Part shown: in pieces, positions 1-10,570 of the stretch
How positions within the stretch are numbered: position 1 is the stretch's first letter
Layout: each line of letters begins with the position of its first letter
Assembly (NCBI GenBank): GCA_029204225.1
Contig: CM055101.1
Span: forward strand, 29,871,975 to 29,935,974
Direction of reading: 5' to 3'
Length of the DNA: 64,000 bases
Source: Diphasiastrum complanatum
Taxonomy: Eukaryota; Streptophyta; Lycopodiopsida; Lycopodiales; Lycopodiaceae
The notes under the pieces: model-generated
What the model saw: the letters and a program-made list of their open reading frames with translations, nothing else
What the model was told of the DNA's origin: nothing
Databases searched by the model: none
Translations under genes and position numbers: made by a program

Positions 1-133
1 CCTACCAACCCTCTACAATCAATCCAAATGGTGTTGATCTATGTTTGAGAAGAATATTTAAGCCTTATATATGTATTTGGAGCATACATGATCGGTCAAG
101 GTCGATACCAATGCCAAGGTGAAAAATTCCAAG

Positions 134-372
134 GTAAGCAACACTATTGCTTCCAAAAACATGTACTATGAAGGAACACTATCACAAACTAGAGTACTTA
201 TATGAAACATCTCAAGGAGATATAATTTAATGTGAGCTGTATAAGTGTGAAGGTAACCACCACTCTTGATTCCATAAAAATGTAAAGTGAAGGAACACTA
301 TTGCAAACTAGGGAGTACCAATATGAAACATTTGAAGGAAATATAATTTAATTTGAAGTAAGCTGAATAATT
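134..372. repeat. Tandem repeat, two copies, period about 119 bp
   Basis: Two similar blocks start at 134 and 253. Both contain the words GAAGGAACACTAT, CAAACTAG, ATATGAAACAT and GATATAATTTAAT (or AATATAATTTAAT) in the same order. A shorter third relative of the unit start lies near 985-1020 (CACTCTTGATTCCA). No coding potential is visible. Bases 1-133 and 373-485 hold nothing I can name. Confidence 0.7.
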
Positions 373-494
373 GTGAAAAAATAACTTAACAATAAGCTTT
401 GACTCTTAATACAAAGTCAATATGTATTCCACAATGTGGAGATTGTATTGACTTAACGCTTAACTTATTGCAAAAATGATATCTCATGAATTTC

Positions 495-660
495 TTTAAG
501 ACAAGTATAGTGCAGAGGAAATGGCAACGCTTCAAATCAATCAAGAGACCTGGGCTCGAATCCCAGCAGCCACACCATAGTGGATTAATTTCAAAAGAAA
601 TAAAACGATCTAAGAGAACAACGAGCAAGAGAGAGAGAGAGAGAGAGAGAGCACTCAGTT
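495..660 (+). mobile_element. SINE-like tRNA-derived unit
   Basis: An A-box-like TGGCAACGCTT near 521 and a strong B-box-like GGGCTCGAATCCC near 552 lie about 30 bp apart, as in pol III promoters of tRNA-derived SINEs. The upstream half does not pair into a tRNA cloverleaf, so this is not a working tRNA gene. The unit is followed by a short AG microsatellite (about 632-655). The family is unknown and the ends are approximate. Confidence 0.4.
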
Positions 661-860
661 TGTATAAGTACATACTTTAATAATGTTGTGAATAAGGGTA
701 TGTTGCCAATACATAGCATGAGAGAGATGAGGTGACGACATTTGAAAGAGTGTGTCAGCTCTTCATAATACCTACTCGTTCATGTACTATATCTACTGGT
801 GTGAACACAACCCTTCATAGTAACTACTCAATTATGTTGGAACGCATCACTCAAACAACC

Positions 861-1149
861 TATGTCTATAGTTAGAAGGGCCTTCTTAATCATCCCATGT
901 CTGTAGACAGGAGGTTCTTGGTAGACTGTCCACACTCCAAGTGCAGAGGTTCTTAATCGAGGACCTATTGTCTGGTTCTTGTAACCATCACTCTTGATTC
1001 CAAAAAAAATGTAAACTGAAGGAACGTATGTCTATAGATAGGAGGTCCTTATTATTCCTCCCATGTCTGTAGACAAGAGGTTCTTTGCAGACTATCCACA
1101 CTCCAGGTGCAGAGGTTCTTGAACGAGGACCTATTGTCTGGTTCTTGGC
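861..1149. repeat. Tandem duplication, period about 166 bp
   Basis: Two copies begin at 861 and 1027 with TATGTCTATAG. Both run through CCCATGTCTGTAGACA, GACT(G/A)TCCACACTCCA and GAGGACCTATTGTCTGGTTCT. The copies differ by scattered substitutions, so the duplication is not recent. It lies just upstream of a plus-strand copia gag fragment and could be part of a decayed LTR or leader, which I infer only from position. Confidence 0.65.
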
Positions 1150-1354
1150 ATGATACATCCATGTAGTCTGGAAGCGTCCTCTATTTTTCATGTATGGGCA
1201 GTAGAGTCGCCCCTTTTACTGTGGTTCTATTATTCAAGACAAGAGGGTTGTATGAGGGCTTGGGCTCTCAGAGAATCTCCAACGTTTTGTGTTATGTGTT
1301 GTGTTAAAGTCTGGCAGTGCTATATGTATTCTTGAATCTATCTTGTTGTGCATG

Positions 1355-1620
1355 TGTTTCGAACATGTTATGGGCCCACTATCACTTTAGTTGTGTCAGA
1401 TATCCAAGGCTTTGCAAATTCCTGCCTACTACTCTAGTTACTATTCAGTTCAAGGCAAACAAAATTATGTGCATAGTCAAGTCCATCAGTACTGGTCCAT
1501 TGAGAGGTTTGATGACTCCAACTTCTCATTGTGGAAATCACAACAACAACTGGTTTAGCAATGGATGGCATAAATCCTTGTGGTGTTCGAGCCTCAACAT
1601 GGTCCATGTGGCCAGTTGTT
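1355..1620 (+). pseudogene. Copia leader and start of gag, fragment
   Basis: Reading the plus strand through stops gives FDDSNFSLWK near 1510-1540, the usual start of a Ty1/copia gag (capsid) domain, which packages the element RNA. The leader GTTATGGGCCCACTAT at 1366 and the following 150 bases match the minus-strand leader of copia C near 29800-29960, so the two belong to one family. Only about 30 codons of gag are recognisable and several stops interrupt them. The fragment ends where an oppositely oriented copia fragment begins. Confidence 0.55.
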
Positions 1621-1749
1621 CTTGTTAATTATGATATTCCTCCATGGCTAAGTACAAAGACCGTTGATTGAAGAATTGTCCAAGCTTTGGAATGGTGTCA
1701 ATGTGTATGACATCTCAAGGCCTTTGCAAGAAAGAAAATTCACTCTTCA

Positions 1750-2198
1750 TGTTGTGTATTTTGCATACTAAGTGTTGCTTACCCGCAGTTCATATCCTGC
1801 TCACTATGGCATGGAAATTTTCTCTTCAATGGTCCCATTGAGAAAAGCAGTATGGACATCCATTTGATGGACTTCGAGATCTATTGTAGTTGCAAAGAAA
1901 AGTTGTAGTCAGATCGAAAAATGTTTGAAAACTGGGCTGAAGGTCTCAGAATAATCGAAATCTAAAATCTGGGAATAGCCTTTGGCAACCAGTTTGGCTT
2001 TGTATCGATTCAGCCTTCCTTCAGTATAATTATCGAATTTCTTTCCTTTAGTAGCTCAATGGCTATCCACGTTTGATTTTGTATCAGTGAATCGAATTCT
2101 GTGTCTATCGTTGCTTTCCATTGATCAACATCAGGTGTAGACATTTTCTCTGAAACTGTATTTGGTTCATGCACGAAGTAGCAGGCTGCATCGTCCAT
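1750..2198 (-). pseudogene. Copia reverse transcriptase, N-terminal fragment
   Basis: The frame ending near 2010 has the linker-to-RT transition typical of Ty1/copia: [20 protein letters not shown]. Further down the minus strand a degenerate frame carries TFSPVFKH and VHQMDVHTAFLNG, the first conserved blocks of copia RT and the first catalytic Asp region, near 1800-1930. The catalytic YVDD block is absent. Stops and frameshifts make it non-functional. It continues from the integrase fragment at 2402-2830. Confidence 0.75.
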
Positions 2199-2401
2199 AA
2201 AACGAGATGGAGGTTGTCAAGGTCAATTCGAGCTTCTTGGCTGAATATTGATCTCCTGATGTGATTTGACCCATACTCATTTTTTGAGTCAATATCGATT
2301 TTTTGGTTTTCGATCCTAGGGCCTTTTTTGATACATGGATCAGAAATTTCTTAGATACTTGGATCGGAAATTTCTCGAGCTTTCTCCTTATGGTTGATAA
2401 A

Positions 2402-2830
2402 TCAATCTTCCACGAAAATGACATATCTGCTCATGAATGTTTTTTCTGTTTCCAGATTGTAGAGCTTATATGCCTTGTGATATGGGGAATAGCCAATGAA
2501 AATAGCTTTTATGCTTTTGTCATCTAGCTTCTTTCTAAGATCTTCGGGGATTTGAGCATAAGCAGTGCATCCAAACACTCTAATAATCTTGAGTGATGGT
2601 TTTGATACTGTCCACACCTCATAAGGTGTCTTGCCATTCAGGGCTTTGGTGATGGATCGATTTTGTGGATAGCATGCTGTAGTAATAGCTTCTGTCTGAA
2701 ATTTCTTCGGAAAGAGAGGCATGGGATAGCATGCTCTTGGTGCCCGATTCTTTCGTTCAGCTACACCATTGGAATGAGGTGAGTAGCTAGTTGTGAATTG
2801 TTGATGTATTACATTGGCCTTGTGGAACGT
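2402..2830 (-). pseudogene. Copia integrase C-terminal half, fragment
   Basis: The degenerate start (about 2720-2810) reads SYSPHSNGVAERKNR, which holds the third catalytic residue (Glu) of the DDE integrase. An open frame of 106 codons follows with NGKTPYEVW, FGCTAYAQIPEDLRKKLD and FIGYSPYHKAYKLY, the standard copia post-catalytic region. The linker down to RT (about 2200-2420) is in a different frame. The integrase N-terminal and first two Asp blocks are missing; the fragment ends near 2830, where T-rich gypsy 3' sequence begins. Confidence 0.8.
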
Positions 2831-2877
2831 CTTGAACTAGTCTCTGAGTTGACATTTGTTGAATACTATTCTAACTT

Positions 2878-3964
2878 TTGCTCATCAGTCTTTCCATACA
2901 TTTCTCATTTTTTCATTTCTGTTTTTCTTTTTTGATTTTTTTTTTCTTTTCCAAAACAAAACATCAACCAAATAGTGAAAACAAAAAATCAAAAAACAAT
3001 CAAAATAAAACCATAGTGTTGGATCATGGTAATTGAACTGGCGCAACTGGCTGCTAAAACTTGTGTAATCGGCTGTCATTCACTGGAATATCAAATGTTT
3101 TCCATCCAAATGTTCCAAAATAGCTGCTCCATAGTTCATGATTTCTTTGACTTTATATGGTCCTTCACCGGTAAACTTCAATTTTTTTGATCAACTTGGT
3201 CTTATACATCAATGCTCGATCTCCTTCTTTCAGATCTCATTTGTGTAATCGACGATCGTGCCATGCCTTACGATGGGCTTTCTCTTCTACTAATGCATGA
3301 ACTTCAATCTGGTTTCACATAATTTATACGGAGTACTAAATCGTTGTATAACAAAAAAGTCTTCCAACAAACACTTTATTGTTTGGTTAACAAAGTGTAC
3401 CACAATCAATGACGATTTTGATAGGACATTTGAATCTAATAATGATGTGTTCATAGAGAAATTTAGTCGTAGATTTTGCGTCCGCAACTTTAACAGCTTT
3501 GGCTTCAACCCACTTTGTCATATAATCGGTTGTACGATGATATATCTGGCTTGAGATCCTCTTGCTATAAGATGAATAGAACCAACATGGCCCCATTTCT
3601 CAAATGGTGCTTGTGATAAAACCGGATGTAAGGGTTCATAGTTTTGTCTAGTAGGACGTCGTGCTTGTTGGCAGACATCACAAGACTGAATATAATTTTC
3701 GGTGTCTTTATGAAGTGTAGGCCACAAACACCTTGATTGCAAAAGCTTGCGAACAGTGATATTTGTAGAAAAATGTCTTCCGCCCATTCCATCATGTGAA
3801 AACATGATTAATTCAGGTATTTCATGCGATAAAACACGTCTTCGAAGAATATCATCCATTCCGCGATGATACAATTGTCTAGCAATCGATTGATAAGGTT
3901 GATCCTTATGAATCAATTGTCTCTTTTGTACTTTTGTCAAAGAGTCATTAGGCTGTCCTAACAT
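2878..3964 (-). pseudogene. Ty3/gypsy integrase, degenerate
   Basis: From 3964 downward the frame has the zinc-binding HHCC module (LYHRGMDDILRR, later CDVCQQARRP), then the integrase core in pieces: DYMTKWVEAKAVKV and PIKIVIDCGT near 3390-3600, the second catalytic Asp region. A degenerate C-terminal GPY/F-like domain at about 3050-3250 matches the intact one at 56019-56246. A T-rich tract (2895-2960) follows, as it does at 55880-56000. Frameshifts separate the blocks. It is the 3' end of the pol region whose 5' LTR is at 5451-6324. Confidence 0.8.
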
Positions 3965-4420
3965 CAGATACTCAACAATATCCGCTGCCCACTCTCAGGT
4001 ACTACGTCAACATAAAATAACGTAGCATTTGGTAGTTCATCATCCACTTCAGTATTGACTGGTACGGATTCAACATGGTCAGCTAGATATTCGAAAGTCA
4101 AATTCTGCTAATAAAAGTAAGCATCTTGCAATACGCCCTATAGTATATGTCTTGTTTACCAAATAAAGCAACGGTTGGTCATCCATATAAAATGCAAAGT
4201 GCGTTTTCATAACATAATGTCAAAAAAGTTTCACAAAAAAAATCATGGCCAACGTTTCACGTTTCGATGTTGAATAACTTTTTTCTGAATCTGTAAGTCG
4301 TCTTTCTGCAAATCGTATGGGATAGTCTTTCTTGTATTCACATGGCTGCGTCAAAACTGATCCAATAACATATTTCGAGGCATCAATGTGAACATGAAAT
4401 TAATTGTCCAATCTGGAGCA
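3965..4420 (-). pseudogene. Ty3/gypsy RNase H, degenerate
   Basis: Reading through stops gives INFHVHIDASKYVIGSVLTQP (about 4340-4405), the start of a gypsy RNase H with its first catalytic Asp, then a SYSTSKRE(T)LA block and MDDQPLLYLVNK near 4160-4190. Further down, VNTEVDDELPNA..F (about 4000-4060) is the usual spacer to integrase. RNase H degrades the RNA strand during reverse transcription. Several stops make this copy inactive. Confidence 0.7.
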
Positions 4421-4745
4421 TGTAGTATCGGTGCTAAAGCTAATGCTTTTCTCAATTTTTCCCGGTGGTGATAATTCCACAATGACTTCGATGTTGAAAT
4501 AATCCATAACAATGTCATGTCTTGATACCACATGCCCGAGAACAACTCCATGAGAAACCCATATCTGACACTTTTCTGGATCTAAGGAGATTTGATACTT
4601 GCGACAACGTTGAAATACTCTTTCCAAACGATCTAGGTGGTCTACATCTACACTATGGACTCCGAGGTCATCCAAGTAGATTTCAAGAAATTTCTGTAGA
4701 TAATAGATTTTCAATCAAAGACTATCTTAGTTCAAATCTGGAAAA
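4400..4745 (-). pseudogene. Ty3/gypsy reverse transcriptase, C-terminal part
   Basis: The frame contains EIYLDDLGVHS, the RT active site (YLDD with two catalytic Asp), then HLDRLERVFQRCRKYQISL, PEKCQIWVSHGVVLGHVVS and DIVMD. These are the palm-to-thumb blocks of gypsy RT. Everything upstream of YLDD (RT fingers, protease, gag) is missing: only about 680 bp separate this point from the primer binding site, where several kilobases would be expected. Confidence 0.85.
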
Positions 4746-5428
4746 TTTATCTAACACATGACAATAATCATATTTCTATTTTTTGGAAAAAGAGCTATGA
4801 ACAAACGATCGACACTTCTAAAAATGATGAATTCTCAGAACCAGAATCAAATTGTAACAGAATTGTCCAAAATTTGACAATTTTCTAGATGAACCATCAG
4901 TTTGACCTTATGTTTTAAGAATTAATGTTCGCCGACCTTGTGAATCGGACGAATGTTCAATTTTTTGTATTGTTTCAGGTTTTGGGTGTTTTTTCGTGTT
5001 TTCTGATGGTTTTTCTGATGTTTTTGAAAATCTGTAGGGAAGGAATGCTCACCCTTCAAACTATAAGTTTTGTGATCAAAACCGGAGGCGCTTGCAACTC
5101 CGCAAACGTTTCCTAGAAGAGGTTAAAATATTATCAGCTTTGATGACAATTTTTGCCTCCTTTTGACCAATATTTGGCAAATTTGACCGATTTTTGTTTT
5201 TTTTTTTTTTTCTGATTTCTCAGATCCAAATGGATCTTAAGAATGGTGATCTAAATAGCTTCCTTTGTTCAATAATCAGATTTCAAACAAGAAACTCCAC
5301 TCAAATCAAGCAAAAATCTCCTCCAAACTATCCCTAAATACAATTTCAACACTATTCATGCCACGACAAGATGTCTAATACAAGGTAACGATCCAACAAA
5401 CATGCCGGAAACTGAAAATTTGGCATAG
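4746..5428 (-). other. Gypsy 5' leader with internal deletion
   Basis: This lies between the primer binding site and the truncated RT. Bases about 4930-5428 match 44320-44770 (shared words TGAATCGGACGAATGTTC, GGTTTTGGGTG, TTGCAACTCCGCAAACGTTTC), so it is the common untranslated leader of the family. Bases 4746-4930 match nothing else I noticed. No gag or protease is present. Confidence 0.6.
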
Positions 5429-5446
5429 CTCTTGGCAACGGCGACA
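5429..5446 (-). promoter_or_regulatory. Primer binding site, tRNA-Asp type
   Basis: On the plus strand CTTGGCAACGGCGACA resembles the 3' end of plant tRNA-Asp (..CCCCGGCAACGGCG plus CCA). The minus strand is therefore the primer binding site for minus-strand DNA synthesis. It sits 4 bases inside the LTR end at 5451. This fixes the element orientation as minus and marks the LTR at 5451-6324 as a 5' LTR. Two positions differ from the tRNA. Confidence 0.8.
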
Positions 5447-5450
5447 AAAT

Positions 5451-6324
5451 TGTGGTGGATATCTTTCCTAGCGTAACCTCAACCCAAGATCCAAGCAATC
5501 TAGCATCAGGGAGAAGAAGTCAATTGTCACGCGTAGGTTCGTTCCCAAGGGAGCAATAGCATATCTCAGATTTCAGCATGAATGGAAGATCCACATCTAA
5601 CTCTAACATCCATTAACCCTAAGCAGTAACACTACACCGAAGTAGGGAATCTAGAATACTCCCTCTGAAAGTTCTTATATTCTATTTTTTTTATCCATAC
5701 CAATATCGGATCCAAACGCGCTAGCTGATTAACCTATGATCCACAATGAAGATAGCTTACTCTTTCTCTCTCTCCTTTCTCTCATATAAAAAGTATAAGA
5801 AATAACAATTCCCATAACATTCAAATCCAACAATTAGCAAATATAACAAAAGCATGAGAGATGGAGGAAAAGAGTTAGAGAGCAAGGACATTCACATATC
5901 CATTCCATAAGAGAACCATTCTGCTTGTATTGAAATGAGAATATGAACATGATTTCCAAACTCGAGTTTGGCACTATTTATAACAGAGAGGAGGGCCTTG
6001 GCCTCAAGTTCCTATTGGCCCATTTCTACCTCCCCAACTATTCAAACTTAAAAAAGAGTGAGAACCCATTCAATAATCGAAGGGAACCAACTTGAATTTG
6101 AATTTGAACCAATTTTGGTGGGAGTCCCAAGGTTATTCACTAACTTGACATTTAGGCCCTACGACATTAAAAGTCTGACAAAAAGGCCTAAAGTCCTTTT
6201 ATTAACTTTCTAATTATCAAATAACTATGTGATCATCGGGTTGGACTTACACACGCAGGGTGCCAAATCCCTCTCACTTATTAGCTAGGGTTAGGATTTC
6301 CTTGAGATCGCAAACCCTCCAACA
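5451..6324 (-). mobile_element. Gypsy 5' LTR, copy 1
   Basis: On the minus strand it begins TGTTGGAGGGTTTGC at 6324 and ends CA at 5451, the canonical TG..CA ends. It matches copy 2 (44794-45584) and copy 3 (51664-52347) along its length, with shared TTTCTTTCCTAGC, ACATTTAGGCCCTA and CTCTCACTTATTAGCTAGGG. It carries a TATA box in minus orientation. Length is 874 bp against about 791 and 684 bp in the other copies. The internal region lies at lower coordinates. Confidence 0.85.
5974..5982 (-). promoter_or_regulatory. TATA box in gypsy LTR copy 1
   Basis: The minus strand reads TATAAATAG, preceded by GTTA, inside the LTR. The same motif occurs at 45234-45242 in copy 2, and TATAAAAAGG at about 52056-52065 in copy 3. 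This agrees with minus-strand transcription of the element. Confidence 0.6.
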
Positions 6325-7060
6325 CCCCACATCCCATGTTAATCTTCGTCAGCCAATGTCCAAAAGAGCTATATGTAATGAAATTCAAGAGTCATCGCAT
6401 GGTGCAAGATCTACTCAAGAGAACAAGACATAGATTGAAGAGGAGAGGGATCCAAGTTAACCTACACAAGAATTAAGTGGTTCTTTGTCACAGCTAGAAA
6501 ATGTCATTGGCACGTCCTCATATTACAAGTCAGAGCCAAAATTGAAAGGAGAATACAATAGAGACTTTCAATCCATACCACTACTAACAAATCATCAGAA
6601 GCAATTGCTTACAAGATCTAAAGGTACAAAATGTAGTTTATTGCTCATCTTCTTGCTTACAAAAGATGAGCTTAAAGGATATTGAGAAATTATGATGAAA
6701 TGTTGTTTCTAGGAGAAAAGATGAAAAAATTTATTATTTTTGTTCAACTATGAGGCCATATAAAAATTGCTTCTCATATTTCTTGAAAACAACAAAAGTT
6801 TGTCGCAAAGTTTTTCTTTCCATTCTAATAATCTCGTCGTATTGGTAAGTTGAATTTGACATTAATCAAATTTTAGTTTTAATTTTTTTGCAATTCTTAA
6901 ATTATCTATTTATTTATTAGAATTCTAATCACAACTTTGTCAGTTTATACAAGAAAATTCTATAAAGTTGTCTCCACCAGAGGTGAGTACATATTTGCAT
7001 TTGCTAAAAATATGACATCATTACTCGAGTGCAAGTCTAAATTCAAGTTCGAGTGATCAG
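6325..7060 (+). pseudogene. Fragment of unrecognised gene, copy 1
   Basis: A degenerate frame runs through SHVNLRQPMSKRAI, then the open part SLSQLENVIGTSSYYKSEPK (about 6478-6540). A decayed exon ends at a strong donor, GTAAGTTG near 6844. An acceptor (TTTGTCAG) near 6945 precedes a short exon (TTTATACAAG..CCAGAG, to about 6983) followed by another donor, GTGAGTAC. The retained introns indicate a DNA-level copy of a spliced gene, not a processed one. The same fragment recurs at 45585-45945 and inverted at 46785-47960. I do not recognise the protein. It abuts gypsy LTR copy 1 exactly. Confidence 0.6.
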
Positions 7061-7189
7061 TATTGAATCTCGGCTTTGTCTAGTAGCTTTCAAGCTATCT
7101 CATTTCTACTCCTATCCTATTCTATGCTTTAGTAGGCAGATTTGTGAGGATGTTTATCACTCCAAAACTCTTTGGACCAATTTTTCCCT

Positions 7190-7490
7190 ACGCTTTTCGT
7201 CTCTCTTTTTAATTCGACAAGTTCCTTCTAGATGGCCTACCCTATCATAGTATCCACATATTGTAATCCAACAATCATTAGTAGCATGATCCTCTTGGCA
7301 GTACCGACACAATGGTATGGACTCATGGGCAGTGTTGATTTCTAAGTTGTCTCACATCTAGAGTCAAACCTAGCAATGTTGCATGCATATCTCCCATATG
7401 TTGTTTGACCATCTCTACTAATTCATGATGCTCATTCTTAACCTTGTCATTAGGGTTCGTTGAATAGCCTTGCCTCTATAGGTACCCACT
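7190..7490 (-). pseudogene. Retroelement gag nucleocapsid fragment, two zinc knuckles
   Basis: A minus-strand frame reads CRYCQEDHATNDC and then CGYYDRVGHLEGTC: a near-CCHC knuckle (one residue short) and a second with Tyr in place of Cys. Upstream of them is ELVEMVKQHMGDM, a helical gag-like stretch. Zinc knuckles bind the genomic RNA. Both motifs are damaged. Which LTR element it belonged to is unclear. Bases 7490-8000 look like further gag debris without a readable motif. Confidence 0.55.
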
Positions 7491-8029
7491 TAAGAGTACC
7501 CCTAGCCAGGTGAAGAAGTCAATCGATCGTAGGCATAGGGTCCTCATGGTTCGCAGCTAGTCCCTATGAGAATTGTTGGGCCCGTAGGCCAACCATATTG
7601 AGTCTAGATCAATAACACGTCTATGATTATCTTTATCAATTCCTCTTAGTAATGACTCGTCTAAAATATGTGATATTCAGTCATCAACTCCAAGAATTCT
7701 CCTCACACTCTCCTTGCGGGATCAGCACATAGATTTGTTTCATGTGACACAAGTCAAAAGATATTAGGCACGTGGCAGACGACCTAAGCAACATACTCAT
7801 CCAACCAGCAAATTCTCAAGACATTCCATTGGTATGATAACTACCTTTCAGCCAACATTCTCTTATCAAGTTTACTACTAGCAGACGCACCAAATTTGTT
7901 ATGCTTTTTCCTCACCATGGGATCAACATAGAGGAGGGAATAACTTAACAGGGTGCAACACTTCCAGTATCGTGCTGCTACGAGGATGGCTGTACATGTC
8001 TCAACTTGATTCTAGACTGGGGATCCCTG

Positions 8030-8115
8030 ACATGTTTTATCAACCAAACCTTCCATGTCGAGTATAGACCTGGCTCCTGTATTCCAGGGAGATAGGGTGA
8101 GATTACCATTTTAAC
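8030..8115. repeat. Dispersed repeat, inverted partner at 10575-10660
   Basis: The word CATGTCGAGTATAGACCTGGCTCC and the following GGGAGATAGGGTGAGATTACC are found reversed at about 10575-10660 with few changes. This is an inverted pair spaced about 2.5 kb apart. The adjoining block 8123-8226 matches 12870-12975 in direct orientation (GGCACATATACGATTCAAATC onward). It appears to be a scrap of copia sequence. Confidence 0.6.
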
Positions 8116-8349
8116 ATACAGAGGCACATATACGATTCAAATCTCTATTTCAATGATGATTCACTTGAAAACTTTTCTTAGTTCATATCGAGACACCAAA
8201 GTACTCGATAACATTCTCAAGAGAAATGTGGCCCATCAAGAAATCTGAGACCCGAGAGGGTTCTTTTCTTCGACGACTCCATCTGTTCACAGTGATGTGG
8301 CTCAAGGTATGATGGTAAAAAATGATTGACAATGTATCTTTTCTTTCAA

Positions 8350-9245
8350 CTCTCTGAAGTGCGATGGAATTCAGGGACAAGTCATCAATTTATCTCTTCC
8401 TTCATCTCTCTGAAGTGCGATGGAATGGGCGCATTTCTGAGAAGCTCTCTTTGAACTCTCTGTAGGCTCAGAGATGAAAACACGATTTATAGAGATACCA
8501 TATGATCTCAAAGTATCTTCTGGTTGCCACAGACAACGCTTCTTCAATACATTTGCTTAGGTAGTAGTTGTGCATGCCTTAAGAGCAGCATTCAACACTC
8601 AGAGCTCTGCATCGTTTCATTCTGCAGCTCCTTTAGAAATCAGAATGATGAAGGCAAACTGCTCTTCTTCTGGCAGAAATCAAGCAGCTTTCACAGATGT
8701 TAAAACTGTCTATCTCTGACAGCGATGGAAGGCAGAAACTTCTCAAAAGAACCTCCTCTGTTTGCGATGAATGGGCAGAAGAGTGATACTCATAGAAGGA
8801 AAGTTGATTCGAAATGCCTCTCTTGTAGCGATGGATCAGAAACAATTGTATGTGTCTGTAGCAGCGATGGCTCAGTTCAGAATGATGCTCAGAACAACAA
8901 TAGAGGTGACAGTTAGTAAGATAAAATCAGCAGCGAACCTTCTTTCAGAATTATTGATGAATCATTACTCTCAAATATAATGAGCAGTAGGCATTCTGCC
9001 TTAGATTGGTGATCATGCATTCATCTCAAATGTGATGGACAGTGGCTATACATTCTCTGGTTTGTTGATAAAACATTCCAATTGCGATGGGCAGTAGGTA
9101 TTCTACCTCTGGAATCATTGATGAAATATTCTCAAGTGCGATGGTGGGCAGTGGTAGAGCACTCTATTGGCAGCAGAAGTTTCTATCGGACCTTTTGATA
9201 GTATTTTTTCTCAGAAAGGGCTCGGAATGCAGCGATGGACTAGCT
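8350..9245. repeat. Degenerate minisatellite with a 52-bp core array
   Basis: The word GCGATGG recurs about ten times. The clearest part is four units near 8978, 9031, 9082 and 9136, spaced 51-54 bp, each with (T/C)G(C/T)GATGG(A/G)CAGT(G/A)G, ATTCT and TTGATGAAA-like words. Outside this core the repeats are more diverged (8359, 8419, 8724, 8765, 8829, 8862, 9233). The short open frames here are by-products of the repeat. Confidence 0.65.
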
Positions 9246-9319
9246 CCTCAATTAGCTCCAAGAACGGTATTCCTCAAGAGAGACATTGCTAGCTTTGTGA
9301 CAGCGTAGTGACTTCTTGG

Positions 9320-10280
9320 TAGGCCCACAGTTGGTAGTACTAGTCTGAACAGACGTTACGCAAGTCTCTGCTCTCAAATAAACTCATATTCTTATCTCTC
9401 AAGTAACTCTCAAGAGAGTCTCCTATATTCAAAGAACTATCATTCTCCCAACAAATTCATAGCTGGCTCACTAAGACATTTAAACTCAACTTTCCCACTT
9501 CCCAAAAGTGACAATGGAAGTCCAGTATGATGCTTATGTCTTCGCCCATAGTGCTTGCCAAAGCTCCCAATGAAGCCCTCTTAAGGATGGAGTTTAAAGA
9601 GATAGTGAAGATTTTACCGATGACTTCTACTCTTCACACACTCTTGAAGGTATGGCAGAACTGAAAATGAGCTCTCAACTAGGGTGCTTCAAGAATGCTC
9701 CAAAGCTCACAATGATAAAAGTCTTCCATTGAATGAGTTCTAAAAGAGATCCCAAATTACAATAGGTGAAATAGAATGGAGTCTCTACCTTTCCCACATT
9801 CCTCACACCTCAAATCAAACTCTCAAGAAGCACGGATCAACATCATCGTGCTTATTCAAACAGATATAATCATGTGCCTTCTTGTAATTCATTACTTCAG
9901 CTTCCAATTCTCCAAGTTTATTTTAAAATTCATTATGGAGCATACACACGACAAAAGTTGAAGAATGAATCTTTTCTAAGACATGAATGCTGGAAAATTA
10001 TTTATTTACAAAGGTTCTGCATCACAAAATGTTCAATTTTGTTGCATTAATATTAATTGCATTCTCGATAATATATATCTATCCAAGGAGTTGCAATGTA
10101 CAAGGTCACCGTAGTACTCATCATTGTCCACAAATCTAAGAATTACCCTAAGATATTGTCCATAAACATAAGAATTGGTAAAAAAATCTTAATAAATGTC
10201 ACTAAATTCTTGACAAACATTGCTACTGCTAATTATTCCTGGCTAGTTTTTTTAAGTCAACTATCCATAGCCTGGCAACA
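9320..10280. other. Stretch without recognised gene
   Basis: AT-moderate sequence with TCTCAAG and CTCTCAAGAGAG words scattered through 9370-9480 and 9680-9850. No reading frame carries a recognisable motif and no LTR ends are visible. I see nothing further here. Confidence 0.5.
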
Positions 10281-10281
10281 T

Positions 10282-10570
10282 TTACAGGGACGGATATCCA
10301 TCGGGGCGACAGTCAATTTGAAATTCCCTTTCTACTCCTTTTGGCATTATTGGTCCTCTTGCCAACAAAAGTAGAAGGCTCACCTTTATCTTGTCCTTTA
10401 GTGCAATTGCCTTTGTACTTGCCATCGAACTTCCCCTTTCAGAACATAGCCTCCTTTCTCCAACTTGAGATATGGAAGTAGATCCTCCTCTTGCTAGAAG
10501 CCTAAACTTCTCATTCACCAAGATTTCTTACAAGTCCTCCATACTTGGCAATGTCTTTTGAATAGAAAAA
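10282..10570 (-). pseudogene. Probable retroelement gag fragment
   Basis: The minus-strand frame reads EILVNEKFRLLARGGSTS and, in another frame, GKFDGKYKGNCTKGQDKGEPSTF, a lysine/glycine-rich stretch like that before zinc knuckles in plant gag proteins. No complete knuckle is visible. Bases 10660-10990 are similar debris. The assignment rests on composition and local pattern, so it is weak. Confidence 0.35.

Noticed and set aside
540-575. Possible tRNA T-arm
   Set aside because: Only the T-loop half resembles a tRNA; the upstream part does not fold.
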